Assembly (NCBI GenBank): GCA_050250665.1
Contig: JBFWOF010000096.1
Span: 1 to 11,048 of the forward strand
Length of the DNA: 11,048 bases
Reading direction: 5' to 3'
Origin: JADKFD01 sp050250665
GTDB taxonomy: Bacteria; Pseudomonadota; Gammaproteobacteria; Xanthomonadales; SZUA-5
Shown: one piece after another, positions 1 through 6,851 of the stretch
Numbering within the stretch: position 1 is the first letter of the stretch
How the letters are laid out: each line of letters starts with the position of its first letter
Made by a program: the position numbers and the translations under genes
The notes under the pieces: model-generated
The model's input: only the letters and a program-made list of their open reading frames with translations
The model's database searches: none
Told to the model about the DNA's origin: nothing

Positions 1-460
1 CTTCGGCCGCCGCGCTGAGACCGCGGCTGGCGCTGCTTCCGCTGACATGCGTGGCAGAGACGGAGGTGGCGACGATGGGTCCTGAGTCGCTGGGAGGCTC
101 ATCCTCGAACTCCAGGGTCACACCCAGGGCGGCCTGGCGCTGTTCGATCATGGCGGCCGTTTCCGGGTCGCTCTCACGGATGTAGGCGATGTCGTCAGCG
201 TCCATGTTCAACGCCAGCTGGTCGACCGCCTTGTTGCTGTTGTAGATCAGTATCAATGACGCCAGGGCGGTGAGCACGAAGGGGATGCGGATATCGCTGT
301 CGCGGTCACCCCAGTTGGTGAACAGCGGAACCACGGCAACTGGCCAGAAAAAGAAGGTCATGGCGCCCATGGTGGAACTGCTGCGACCGACGCGCAGCGC
401 CATCCAGACCACCAGAACAAAGACCACCAGATACCAGAAGGTCAGGGAGCCGAGATTCAT
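1..460 (-). CDS. Unrecognised membrane protein, partial (C-terminus beyond left edge)
   Basis: The minus strand reads open from an ATG at 460-458 to the window edge, giving 153 residues and no stop. The start is supported by a GGAG 6 nt upstream, overlapping the stop codon of the preceding gene (464-814), which ends 3 nt before this start, so the two are probably co-transcribed and translationally coupled. I see three hydrophobic stretches at about residues 5-23, 33-48 and 59-74, separated by short charged turns (RVGRSSS and NWGDRDSD). From about residue 75 the chain becomes hydrophilic and acidic (NMDADD, RESDPE, EFEDEPPSD), then Ser/Ala-rich and low in complexity. This suggests a small inner-membrane protein with a soluble tail. 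I do not recognise the family and propose no function. The coding call rests on the open frame, good RBS, coherent hydrophobic pattern and pairing with its neighbour. Confidence 0.75.
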   Translation of the reverse strand, partial: MNLGSLTFWYLVVFVLVVWMALRVGRSSSTMGAMTFFFWPVAVVPLFTNWGDRDSDIRIPFVLTALASLILIYNSNKAVDQLALNMDADDIAYIRESDPETAAMIEQRQAALGVTLEFEDEPPSDSGPIVATSVSATHVSGSSASRGLSAAAE

Positions 461-463
461 GAC

Positions 464-814
464 TTACTCCAATTCGGTACTGGCGACCTGACTGCGGCGC
501 AGCGCCAACTCGGCATAACCACCATGCAGTTCGGCCCGCAGCAACAGGGATTTGTCATCCACACGTTCGATCCGGCCGTGGTGGGTGCGACCGGTGTCGG
601 TCTGCACTTTCACCTTGACGCCCTTGAACTTGTTGAGTTCGGACCAGCTGATGCGATAGCCGCTGCGTATGCCGGCGACCGTGGCTGAATTTCCGGGCAC
701 CGACATGTAGCGCTCGATCCAGGCCTCGTCCGGGTCGGCCGCCGCGACGGCGGCAGCCAGCAACATCCCTGACAGGGTCAAGGCGGACAACAGGGATATA
801 CGCCAGCGGTGCAT
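464..814 (-). CDS. Small exported protein of unknown function, possible SH3/LSm-like barrel
   Basis: This encodes 116 residues. The N-terminus is a textbook Sec signal peptide: MHRWR, a hydrophobic core (about residues 6-22) and a likely cleavage site after AAA near residue 26, leaving a mature chain of about 90 residues starting DPDEAW. The start has GGAG 7 nt upstream. The C-terminal part (about residues 57-115) alternates short beta-like stretches: WSELNKFKGVKVKVQT, then a T-G-R turn, GRIERVDD, SLLLRAEL, YAELALRR and QVASTEL. That rhythm (G-x-V-x-V, polar turn with Gly, G-x-I-x-x-V-D, L-x-L) resembles small SH3- or LSm-like beta barrels, but this is my pattern inference only. No cysteines or catalytic motif are visible. 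It is the first gene of a minus-strand pair with the membrane protein at 1-460 and is divergent from lptD, so a periplasmic envelope role is plausible but unproven. Confidence 0.8.
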   Translation of the reverse strand: MHRWRISLLSALTLSGMLLAAAVAAADPDEAWIERYMSVPGNSATVAGIRSGYRISWSELNKFKGVKVKVQTDTGRTHHGRIERVDDKSLLLRAELHGGYAELALRRSQVASTELE

Positions 815-900
815 GGGCGGGCTCCGGTATCTGCGGTCTTGCGGGTGGGCGTTGCGTCAAGTCACCGCCATCAAGGCTCCGCGCAGTGCGCAAGGTGCCA

Positions 901-929
901 TTGACAACAACTGTGACATTCAGTCTACG
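901..929 (+). promoter_or_regulatory. Candidate sigma-70-type promoter for the lptD operon
   Basis: A perfect TTGACA -35 hexamer lies at 901-906. After a 17-nt spacer comes TCTACG (924-929), which matches only three of six positions of TATAAT. If used, transcription would start near 936 and leave a leader of about 185 nt before lptD. The -35 match is strong and the -10 weak, so this is a candidate only. Confidence 0.3.
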
Positions 930-1112
930 TGATGTCCTGGGCTTCTGCCAGAGAGCCTGCGCACAATTCTCGCCGCCGGGTCGGTGCCTGAATAGGGATC
1001 GGCTCCAAGCAGGCAATCCACATCTGCGCCTTTCGTCTACGGCCTGCCTATGCCATCGTACGCGGCTGCGGCGGCCGCCAAGGTCGCGACTCTTGTCCCG
1101 TGAATTGTTGAT

Positions 1113-1116
1113 GGAA
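1113..1116 (+). promoter_or_regulatory. Weak Shine-Dalgarno supporting the lptD start at 1123
   Basis: GGAA at 1113-1116 sits 6 nt before the ATG at 1123. The in-frame ATG at 1111 has no purine-rich sequence ahead of it. The site is weak, but together with the signal peptide it favours 1123. Confidence 0.4.
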
Positions 1117-1122
1117 CTGCGG

Positions 1123-3462
1123 ATGATCCAATCAAACCGACCATCGCGCTGGCTGCTGCTCGGAATGGCCCTGACGCCACTGTCCGCCGCGCTCGGCGCC
1201 GAACTGTGCCCGGTGGATCCCTGGCACTGTGTGCGCGAGGGCCAGAGCTGGGTTTGCAGCGGTCAGCCACGGTCTCTGGACAGCGAGACCGTCGACACCG
1301 CCGCCAGGGCTGCCGCGAACACCGAACTCAGCGGCGACCGGCTGGAGGGCGTCGACGGCGAGAACATGACCCTGATCGGCAATGCCCGCGCCATCCGCGC
1401 CGATCAGCGCCTGCAGGCCGAGAGCATCGAGTACGACATCAAGAAGGACAGCGCTCTGGCCCAGGGAGCGGTGCGCTATGAGGATGCCACCAATGCCTTC
1501 TATGCCAGCGAGGCCCGTGCCGACCTTGGCAAGGACAGCACCGAACTCAGCGATGTGCGCTATGCGCTGAAGGCGCTGCGCGGCCAGGGTCGCGCCAGTG
1601 CGGTGCGCACCACCGGTGGCAAGCAGACCCATCTGGAGCAGGTCACCTACACGGCCTGCCCCGGCGAGGATCCGGCCTGGCAGATCGAGGCCAGCAGTCT
1701 GGACATCGACAATGAGGCCGGGCAGGCCAAGGCCCGGGATTTCAAGGTGCGCGTGGGCGGCATTCCCATTCTGTATTCGCCTTATGCCAGCTTTCCCATC
1801 GATGATCGGCGCAAGAGCGGCTTCCTCGCGCCCAAGCTGGGATTTGGCAGTGATGGCCTGGATTTTGCCGCACCCTACTACTGGAATCTGGCGCCGAACT
1901 ACGATGCCACCTTGACTCCCCGCCTGATCAGCGATCGTGGCGGGCAGGTCGGCGGCGAGTTCCGTTACCTCTACAGCGGCGGCAGTGGCCTGATCGACGG
2001 CGAATGGCTGCCCGACGACAAGCTGCTGGATCGGGATCGGGAGCGGCTGCGACTGCGCCATAACGGCGTGCTCTTGCCCGGCCTGCGCCTGGACGCCGAT
2101 ATCAATCATGTCTCCGACGATCGCTACTTCGTCGATCTGGGCGATTCGCTGAACACCTCGTCGACTTCGGTCCTGTCCAGCCTGGCCCAGCTCTCGGGCG
2201 GTGGTCGCAACTGGAACTGGAGTCTGCTGGCAGACGAGTACGAGCTGATCCTGCCGGATGTGGAGGAGCGCTTTCAGGCCGACCCGTACAAGCGCCTGCC
2301 GCGTGCTGCACTGAACTTCAACGATCGCCGGGGTGGTTGGCGCTACGGCATCCAGAGCGAATGGGTCAACTTCAGTCGCGACGGCTTCTGCATCAATGAC
2401 GGCTCTGGCGGCTGCATGGCTACCCAGTCTGCCGAAGGCCGCCGCCTGGATCTGGCGCCTTATCTCGGCTACGAGTGGCAGCCAAGCTATGGGCATCTGC
2501 GTCTGCGCAGCACGCTCAGGCACACCAGCTACGAACTCGATCGCCATCTGCCGGCTGACAGTCCTTGCCGCCTGGACGGCAGCTGTGCCGACAGCATCGA
2601 CCGCACCACGCCCATCTTCAGTCTTGACAGTGGTCTGATCTTCGAGCGCCCCAGCGCCTTTGGTTTCGACGGTCTGCGTCAGACCCTGGAGCCGCGCCTG
2701 TATTATCTGTACGTGCCCGAACGCGATCAGAACGCCATTCCGGTCTTCGACACCGCGCCACTCGATTTCAGCTTCAACCAGCTGTTCCGGGAAAACCGCT
2801 ACACCGGCGCCGATCGCCAGGCCGATGCCAATCAGCTGACGCTGGCCCTGACCTCACGCCTGCTGGATGATGAACTCGGTAACGAACGTGCAGCGTTCAG
2901 CCTGGGTCAGGTCTACTACTTCGACCCGCCGACGGTCTATCTGCCCGATGAACTGGCGGCGGGCATTGTCGACGATCGCCAGCGCTCTGCTTATGTCGCT
3001 GAAGTGCGGGCACGCCTGAGCGGAACCTGGTCGATCACCGGCGGTCTGCGCTATGACCCGGAGACCGATCGCACCGACTTTGGCGCGGTGCGGCTGCAGA
3101 AACGTTTTGGCGATCAGGGCTTGCTGAATCTGGGTTACCGCTATCGCCCGGATCGACTGGAGCAGGGCGATGTCTCGGCGCTGATTCCGATCAACGACAA
3201 CTGGCGGGCGGTGTTCCGCTGGAATTACTCACTGCGCGAGCGCACCACGCTCGAAGCCGTGGCTGGATTCGAATACATCAACTGCTGCTACAGCGTACGT
3301 TTGCTTTCAAGGAATTATCTTCGTGGCATAGGTACAGAGCGCCGCAACGCGGTTTTCCTGGAGTTCGAGCTGACTGGTCTTGGCTCCCTGGGACGCGATA
3401 CGGGTGACTTCCTGCGCCGTGCTATTCTCGGTTATCAGCCTTTCGGGGGCATCTCGGAATGA
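1123..3462 (+). CDS. lptD: LPS-assembly outer-membrane protein LptD
   Basis: LptD forms, with the lipoprotein LptE, the outer-membrane translocon that places lipopolysaccharide in the outer leaflet. From the ATG at 1123 the product is 779 residues, close to E. coli LptD (784). Residues 1-26 form a signal peptide ending AALGA. An OstA/LptA-like jelly roll covers roughly residues 66-200. The family hallmark FPIDDRRKSGFL (around 224-235) and the following PYYWN and APNYDATLTPR mark the start of the beta barrel, which continues to the C-terminus. The cysteines that form the maturation disulfides in E. coli (31, 173, 724, 725) have counterparts at C29, C179 and adjacent C721-C722. Six more cysteines are present: C36, C45, C423, C431, C482 and C488. 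The stop overlaps the surA start by 4 bp. Upstream in-frame ATGs (1111, 886) would lengthen the N-terminus implausibly. Confidence 0.96.
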   Translation: MIQSNRPSRWLLLGMALTPLSAALGAELCPVDPWHCVREGQSWVCSGQPRSLDSETVDTAARAAANTELSGDRLEGVDGENMTLIGNARAIRADQRLQAESIEYDIKKDSALAQGAVRYEDATNAFYASEARADLGKDSTELSDVRYALKALRGQGRASAVRTTGGKQTHLEQVTYTACPGEDPAWQIEASSLDIDNEAGQAKARDFKVRVGGIPILYSPYASFPIDDRRKSGFLAPKLGFGSDGLDFAAPYYWNLAPNYDATLTPRLISDRGGQVGGEFRYLYSGGSGLIDGEWLPDDKLLDRDRERLRLRHNGVLLPGLRLDADINHVSDDRYFVDLGDSLNTSSTSVLSSLAQLSGGGRNWNWSLLADEYELILPDVEERFQADPYKRLPRAALNFNDRRGGWRYGIQSEWVNFSRDGFCINDGSGGCMATQSAEGRRLDLAPYLGYEWQPSYGHLRLRSTLRHTSYELDRHLPADSPCRLDGSCADSIDRTTPIFSLDSGLIFERPSAFGFDGLRQTLEPRLYYLYVPERDQNAIPVFDTAPLDFSFNQLFRENRYTGADRQADANQLTLALTSRLLDDELGNERAAFSLGQVYYFDPPTVYLPDELAAGIVDDRQRSAYVAEVRARLSGTWSITGGLRYDPETDRTDFGAVRLQKRFGDQGLLNLGYRYRPDRLEQGDVSALIPINDNWRAVFRWNYSLRERTTLEAVAGFEYINCCYSVRLLSRNYLRGIGTERRNAVFLEFELTGLGSLGRDTGDFLRRAILGYQPFGGISE

Positions 3463-4754
3463 AGTTCAAAGTACTGATTTGTTTAGGTTTTCTGGCGATT
3501 CTTGCGAGTGCGTCGGAGCTTCGCGCGCAGTCGACGATGACGCCGGTCGACCAGATTGTTGCGGTGGTCGACGAAGACATCATTCTGCGTAGCGAGCTCG
3601 ATCAGGCGCTGTCCGGCATCCGCCGTCAGTACGCAGGTCGCGAGAACCAGCTGCCGCCGAATGACGTGCTCGAACGGCAGGTGCTGGAGCGACTGACGCT
3701 GGTGCGCCTGCAACTGCAGCGGGCCGAGGCCACTGGCGTGAAGGTCACCGACACCGAAGTGGACGACGCCATCACCCGGATCCTGCGCCAGAACAAGATC
3801 GACTTTAACCAGTTGCAACAGCAGTTGCTGCAGGACGGCTTCTCGCTGGCCGAGTTCCGCCGCACCATGCACGACGAATTGATGGTGCAGAAGCTGCGCC
3901 AGCGCGTGATCGAATCGCGTTCCGACGTCAGCCCCTCGGAGCTGGAAATTGCCCTGGCCAGCAGTACCTCTCGCAAGGGTGAAGTGCGCCTGTCCCTGCT
4001 CTTGATCGGTGTCCCCGACGGCGCCAGTCCGGAGCAGATCGAGACCGCGCGCACCAAGATCGAGGGTGTGAAGAAACTGATTGACGAGGGCAGCATCGAC
4101 TTCACCGCAGCGGCCATCCGCTATTCCGATGCCGGTCAGGCACTGGAAGGCGGCGATCTGGGCTGGCGCCGCTACGATCAGGTGCCGCCGGCATTTGCCG
4201 ACCTGGTGGCTGGCATGAACATCGGCGATGTCTCGCAGCCGATGCGTACTCCCAGCGGCTTCTATCTGATCAAGCTCACCGATCGACGCGAAACCAGCAA
4301 GATCGTGGTCACCGAATTCAATGCCCGCAAGATCGTGGTCCGGATCACCGAATTGCAGTCGGAAGCCGAGGCCAAGCGCGAGATCGACGCCATCTACGAT
4401 CGATTGCAGCGTGGCGAGGATTTCGAGAAGCTGGCCAAGGAGCAGTCGGACGACGACGCCACGGCGCCGCTGGGCGGGGAGATCGGCTGGTTCCCGCTGG
4501 AAGGACTCGATCCGGAATTTTCCGAGCTGATCACCACCCTCAAGGATGGCGAGTACAGCCGTCCCTTCCGCGAAGCCACCGGCTGGCTGATCGTCAAGCG
4601 CACCGGCACCCGTGAGGCCGACCGTACCGAGTTCTATGTGCGTGGTCAGATGATGGAAAGTCTGCGCATGCGCAAAGGTGAGGAAGCCTACGAGCAGTTC
4701 CTGCGCCAGTTGCGTGGTGAGGCCTATATCGACTATCGGCTTGCCAAGTCCTGA
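3459..4754 (+). CDS. surA: Periplasmic chaperone / peptidyl-prolyl isomerase SurA
   Basis: SurA carries unfolded outer-membrane proteins, including LptD in E. coli, across the periplasm to the BAM complex. The product has 431 residues, against 428 in E. coli. A signal peptide spans about residues 1-23 (MKFKVLICLGFLAILA, cleavage near ELRA-Q). The mature chain opens with the SurA core motif PVDQIVAVVDEDIILRSEL and helical LERQVLERLTLVRLQLQRA. Two parvulin (PpiC) domains follow, at about 174-278 (GGDLGWRR, PSGFYLIKL) and 284-386 (GGEIGWFPLEGL, ATGWLIVKR). A short C-terminal helix of about 45 residues completes the chaperone core. The ATG overlaps the lptD stop as ATGA, indicating translational coupling and roughly matched synthesis of chaperone and client. 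The pdxA start follows 30 nt after the stop. Nothing is missing compared with the family. Confidence 0.96.
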   Translation: MKFKVLICLGFLAILASASELRAQSTMTPVDQIVAVVDEDIILRSELDQALSGIRRQYAGRENQLPPNDVLERQVLERLTLVRLQLQRAEATGVKVTDTEVDDAITRILRQNKIDFNQLQQQLLQDGFSLAEFRRTMHDELMVQKLRQRVIESRSDVSPSELEIALASSTSRKGEVRLSLLLIGVPDGASPEQIETARTKIEGVKKLIDEGSIDFTAAAIRYSDAGQALEGGDLGWRRYDQVPPAFADLVAGMNIGDVSQPMRTPSGFYLIKLTDRRETSKIVVTEFNARKIVVRITELQSEAEAKREIDAIYDRLQRGEDFEKLAKEQSDDDATAPLGGEIGWFPLEGLDPEFSELITTLKDGEYSRPFREATGWLIVKRTGTREADRTEFYVRGQMMESLRMRKGEEAYEQFLRQLRGEAYIDYRLAKS

Positions 4755-4755
4755 C

Positions 4756-4773
4756 CCGGCCTGTCAGTGCCGG
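4756..4773 (+). other. Small hairpin in the surA-pdxA spacer
   Basis: CCGGC (4756-4760) and GCCGG (4769-4773) can pair around an 8-nt loop, just after the surA stop and just before the pdxA ribosome-binding region. There is no T-run, so it is not a standard terminator. It could modulate pdxA translation or be chance in GC-rich DNA. Confidence 0.25.
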
Positions 4774-4775
4774 CC

Positions 4776-4782
4776 GGTGGAG
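4776..4782 (+). promoter_or_regulatory. Shine-Dalgarno deciding the pdxA start
   Basis: GGTGGAG at 4776-4782 precedes the ATG at 4785. The spacing is short (2 nt from GGAG, 4 nt from GGTGG), but the alternative GTG at 4767 has no purine-rich site. The ATG also gives the usual PdxA N-terminus, a few residues ahead of the TAGEPAGIGPE motif. Confidence 0.5.
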
Positions 4783-4784
4783 AC

Positions 4785-5795
4785 ATGAAGACACATCGGA
4801 TCGCGCTGACGGCGGGTGAACCCGCGGGGATAGGGCCGGAATTGCTGGTGCGTATTGCCCAGCAAGCCTGGCCCTTCCGGGTGGTGGCCATTGCCGACCG
4901 GCGCTGCCTGCACGGCGCAGCGGCCCGTCTGCGGCTGCCGCTGACCCTGGTCGAAGATGAGCCGGGGGCGCGCGAATCGCTGCCGGCCGGGCATCTGGCT
5001 CTGGTGTCTACAGCACTGGCGCGCGTGGCCACGCCGGGGGAACTCGATCCCGGCAATGCGCCAGCGACGCTGTCCATGCTGCGCACCGCGGCCGACGGCG
5101 CCTTGCGTGGCCGCTTCGATGCGATCGTGACGGCGCCGGTGCAGAAAAGCGTGCTCGACAGTGAGCAGCATCCGTTTTCGGGCCACACCGAGTATTTTCA
5201 GGCGCTGGCTGGCACCGAGCATGTAGTGATGATGCTGGTGGCGCCTGGCGATGGCCCCCGGCCAGCCTTGCGGGTTGCCCTGGCCACCACCCATCTACCG
5301 CTGCGCGCCGTCGCCGATGCCATCCAGCCGGACATGCTGGAGCGCTGCCTGCGTGTGCTCGAGCATGGTTTGCGCCGCGACTACGGCATTCCGACTCCGC
5401 GTATTGCCGTGCTCGGCCTGAATCCGCACGCCGGTGAGGACGGACATCTGGGACTGGAGGAGCAGCAGGTGATCGAGCCGCTGCTGCGCAAGCTGCGGGC
5501 AGAAGGCATGCATCTGGACGGCCCGCTGCCGGCCGATACCGCTTTCGCACCGAATCGACTGGCGCAGACCGACGCCTATCTCGCCATGTATCACGACCAG
5601 GGGCTGCCCGTGCTCAAGTTCGCCGGCTTCGGCAGTGCCGTCAATGTGACCCTGGGCCTGCCCTTTGTACGCACCTCGGTCGATCATGGCACTGCGCTCG
5701 ATCTGGCCGGCAGCGGTCGTGCCGATCCGGGTTCGCTGCGCGCGGCGTTGCTGGAAGCGGCGCGCATGCTCGACGCGCGTTCGCAGACCTCCTGA
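4785..5795 (+). CDS. pdxA: 4-hydroxythreonine-4-phosphate dehydrogenase PdxA
   Basis: PdxA is a cytosolic, metal-dependent NAD enzyme of the DXP-dependent vitamin B6 pathway. It oxidises 4-phosphohydroxy-L-threonine; the product decarboxylates to the amino-acetone phosphate that PdxJ joins to deoxyxylulose phosphate. From the ATG at 4785 it has 336 residues (E. coli 329). The N-terminal motif TAGEPAGIGPE (about residues 9-19) is diagnostic. Metal-ligand histidines appear in ATTHLPL (H170), GLNPHAGE (H215) and MYHDQGLP (H270), each four residues later than E. coli H166, H211 and H266. The substrate-binding His-Thr pair is in SGHTEYF (134-135). The C-terminal RTSVDHGTALDLAG segment is also typical. 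Its TGA overlaps the rsmA ATG by one base (TGATG), so the two are likely coupled. The link to surA and lptD is conserved gene order rather than shared function. Confidence 0.96.
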   Translation: MKTHRIALTAGEPAGIGPELLVRIAQQAWPFRVVAIADRRCLHGAAARLRLPLTLVEDEPGARESLPAGHLALVSTALARVATPGELDPGNAPATLSMLRTAADGALRGRFDAIVTAPVQKSVLDSEQHPFSGHTEYFQALAGTEHVVMMLVAPGDGPRPALRVALATTHLPLRAVADAIQPDMLERCLRVLEHGLRRDYGIPTPRIAVLGLNPHAGEDGHLGLEEQQVIEPLLRKLRAEGMHLDGPLPADTAFAPNRLAQTDAYLAMYHDQGLPVLKFAGFGSAVNVTLGLPFVRTSVDHGTALDLAGSGRADPGSLRAALLEAARMLDARSQTS

Positions 5796-6586
5796 TGCAC
5801 GCCCGCAAGCGCTTTGGCCAGAATTTCCTGCGCGATCAGGAAGTCATCGATCGCATCGTCCGCGCGGTCAAGCCGGAACCCGGCCAGCATCTGGTCGAGA
5901 TCGGTCCCGGACGGGGTGCCATGACCTGGCCGCTGCTGCGGGCTCTGGGGCAGATGACGGCGATCGAGATCGATCGCGATCTGGTGCCCTTGCTGCGCGA
6001 GCAGAGCCCGGCGCACGGACAGCTGGAGGTGGTCGAGGCCGATGTGCTGGGCGTCGACTTCAGCACGCTGGCCGGCGGACGCATGTTGCGGGTGGTCGGC
6101 AATCTGCCCTACAACATCTCCACGCCAGTGCTCTTTCATCTGCTGGATCACGCGGCGGTGATCCAGGACATGCACTTCATGCTCCAGCGCGAAGTCGTGG
6201 AGCGCATGGCCGCGCCCCATGGCGACAAGGTCTACGGGCGTCTGAGCGTGGCCCTGCAGGCCCGCTGCAAGGTCGAAAAGCTCTTTCGGGTCATGCCCGG
6301 CAGCTTCTGGCCGGTGCCCAAGGTGGAATCGGCGATCGTCCGACTGACGCCACTGCATGACCCGGAGCGCGAAGCACTGGCCCCGGCACTGGATCGGGTG
6401 ATCCGCGCCGCCTTCGCGCAACGCCGCAAGACCCTGTCCAACGCCCTGCAGGGCGTGCTCGATCCGGTGACCATCGCCAGCTGTGGCGTGCGCCCCGACA
6501 GCCGCGCCGAACAGGTGCCGGTGAGCGGCTTTCTGGAACTGGCCAGGGCCTGGCAGTTGATCGCCGATAGTCAGGCACCCGCGTAG
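5795..6586 (+). CDS. rsmA: 16S rRNA dimethyladenosine methyltransferase RsmA (KsgA)
   Basis: RsmA uses SAM to dimethylate the two adjacent adenines in helix 45 near the 3' end of 16S rRNA (A1518/A1519 in E. coli), a late check on 30S assembly; its loss gives kasugamycin resistance. The 263-residue product starts with the family N-terminus HARKRFGQNFLRD. SAM motif I is VEIGPGRGAMT (E35 to G41 and on), the acidic motif II is AIEID, and the catalytic motif IV is NLPYNIS (N103-L104-P105-Y106). The C-terminal domain carries PGSFWPVPKVESAIVRL and AFAQRRKTLSNAL. The start overlaps the pdxA stop by one base. The TAG stop (6584-6586) lies inside a REP-like palindrome (6583-6607), so the last few residues (about DSQAPA) may have been shaped by that repeat. 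The usual followers apaG and apaH are not downstream. Confidence 0.97.
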   Translation: MHARKRFGQNFLRDQEVIDRIVRAVKPEPGQHLVEIGPGRGAMTWPLLRALGQMTAIEIDRDLVPLLREQSPAHGQLEVVEADVLGVDFSTLAGGRMLRVVGNLPYNISTPVLFHLLDHAAVIQDMHFMLQREVVERMAAPHGDKVYGRLSVALQARCKVEKLFRVMPGSFWPVPKVESAIVRLTPLHDPEREALAPALDRVIRAAFAQRRKTLSNALQGVLDPVTIASCGVRPDSRAEQVPVSGFLELARAWQLIADSQAPA

Positions 6587-6607
6587 GAGCGACCTCGCGT
6601 CGCGACC
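6583..6607 (+). repeat. REP-like palindrome, copy 1 (contains the rsmA stop)
   Basis: GTAGGAGCGAC, loop, GTCGCGACC: stem GCGAC (6589-6593) pairs with GTCGC (6599-6603) around a 5-nt loop CTCGC. From 6586 to 6607 it matches copy 2 (6852-6873) at 20 of 22 positions. Copy 3 (10991-11015) shares the flanks and outer stem. The GTAGGAGCG head resembles REP elements I recall from Xanthomonadaceae and Pseudomonas genomes. The rsmA TAG codon is the second to fourth base of the element. Confidence 0.7.
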
Positions 6608-6660
6608 GCAGTCTCGCCCGTCACCGCGACAATCGGGAGCTGGGGTGGTGCGTGATCAGA

Positions 6661-6763
6661 AGCAGAACGCAGGGAACGCAGAGGAAAAGCAGAGAGAGCG
6701 CGGAGAAAAGCGGGGTCGTTCAAAGCGGCTTCTCTCTGCCTTCTCTGCGTTGAAAATTCTGCT
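6661..6763. repeat. Imperfect inverted repeat of about 100 bp, MITE-like or long hairpin
   Basis: The left arm at 6675-6703 (starts AACGCAGAGGAAAAGCAGAG) and the right arm at 6725-6751 (ends TTCTCTGCGTT) are near reverse complements; the right arm reversed reads AACGCAGAGAAGGCAGAGAG and so on. Outer 7-nt arms AGCAGAA (6661-6667) and TTCTGCT (6757-6763) are exact reverse complements, so the symmetry extends across the whole element. The centre is 6704-6724. The plus strand is purine-rich on the left arm and pyrimidine-rich on the right, unlike the flanking DNA. No transposase is present. A transcript could fold into a long imperfect hairpin. Confidence 0.65.
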
Positions 6764-6803
6764 GGTCGGTCAACGCCAGAGTGTTCTGATCTTGAAACCG
6801 GGG

Positions 6804-6844
6804 GCGGCGGTTGCGCCGCAAGGGCACGCCTGCAGTGGAGGCGT
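6804..6844 (+). repeat. Two tandem perfect hairpins
   Basis: GCGGCG (6804-6809) pairs with CGCCGC (6814-6819) around a GTTG tetraloop. Seven nucleotides later ACGCCT (6826-6831) pairs with AGGCGT (6839-6844) around a 7-nt loop. TCGCGA (6845-6850) and REP-like copy 2 follow directly, giving three hairpins in about 70 nt. No T-run follows either stem. Confidence 0.5.
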
Positions 6845-6851
6845 TCGCGAT

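Larger units (their letters stand above)
815..1122. other. Divergent intergenic region between the exported-protein gene and lptD
   Basis: About 308 nt separate the two divergent starts. A frame continuous with lptD stays open back to 886, but that stretch encodes an Arg/Cys-rich sequence unlike a signal peptide, while a good signal peptide begins at 1123, so I treat it as non-coding. The region holds a TTGACA hexamer at 901-906 (listed separately). A GTCTAC at 1035-1040 lies 16 nt after GGCAATC (1012-1018). This loosely resembles the GGAACTT/GTCTAA pattern of sigma-E promoters, which control lptD and surA in E. coli, but the match is poor. On the minus strand TTGACG (860-855) could serve the divergent gene, though no good -10 box follows at normal spacing. 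No tRNA, riboswitch or terminator was recognised. Confidence 0.6.

Noticed and set aside
270..491. A plus-strand 73-codon frame antisense to the membrane protein at 1-460
   Set aside because: Its Thr/Arg/Lys-rich product is a typical shadow. The minus strand has an RBS, membrane segments and a coupled neighbour.
555..1016. A minus-strand frame of 153 codons overlapping the exported-protein gene and the divergent promoter region
   Set aside because: It is an Arg/Pro/His-rich shadow of the 464-814 gene in another frame, with no signal or domain.
886..1122. An N-terminal extension of LptD from upstream in-frame ATGs (886 or 1111)
   Set aside because: The extension is Arg/Cys-rich, would bury the signal peptide that starts at 1123, and has no supporting RBS.
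1132..2547. A minus-strand frame of 471 codons inside lptD
   Set aside because: It is antisense to a well-supported gene and its product is a repetitive Ala/Gly/Val/Gln sequence with no recognisable domain or signal.
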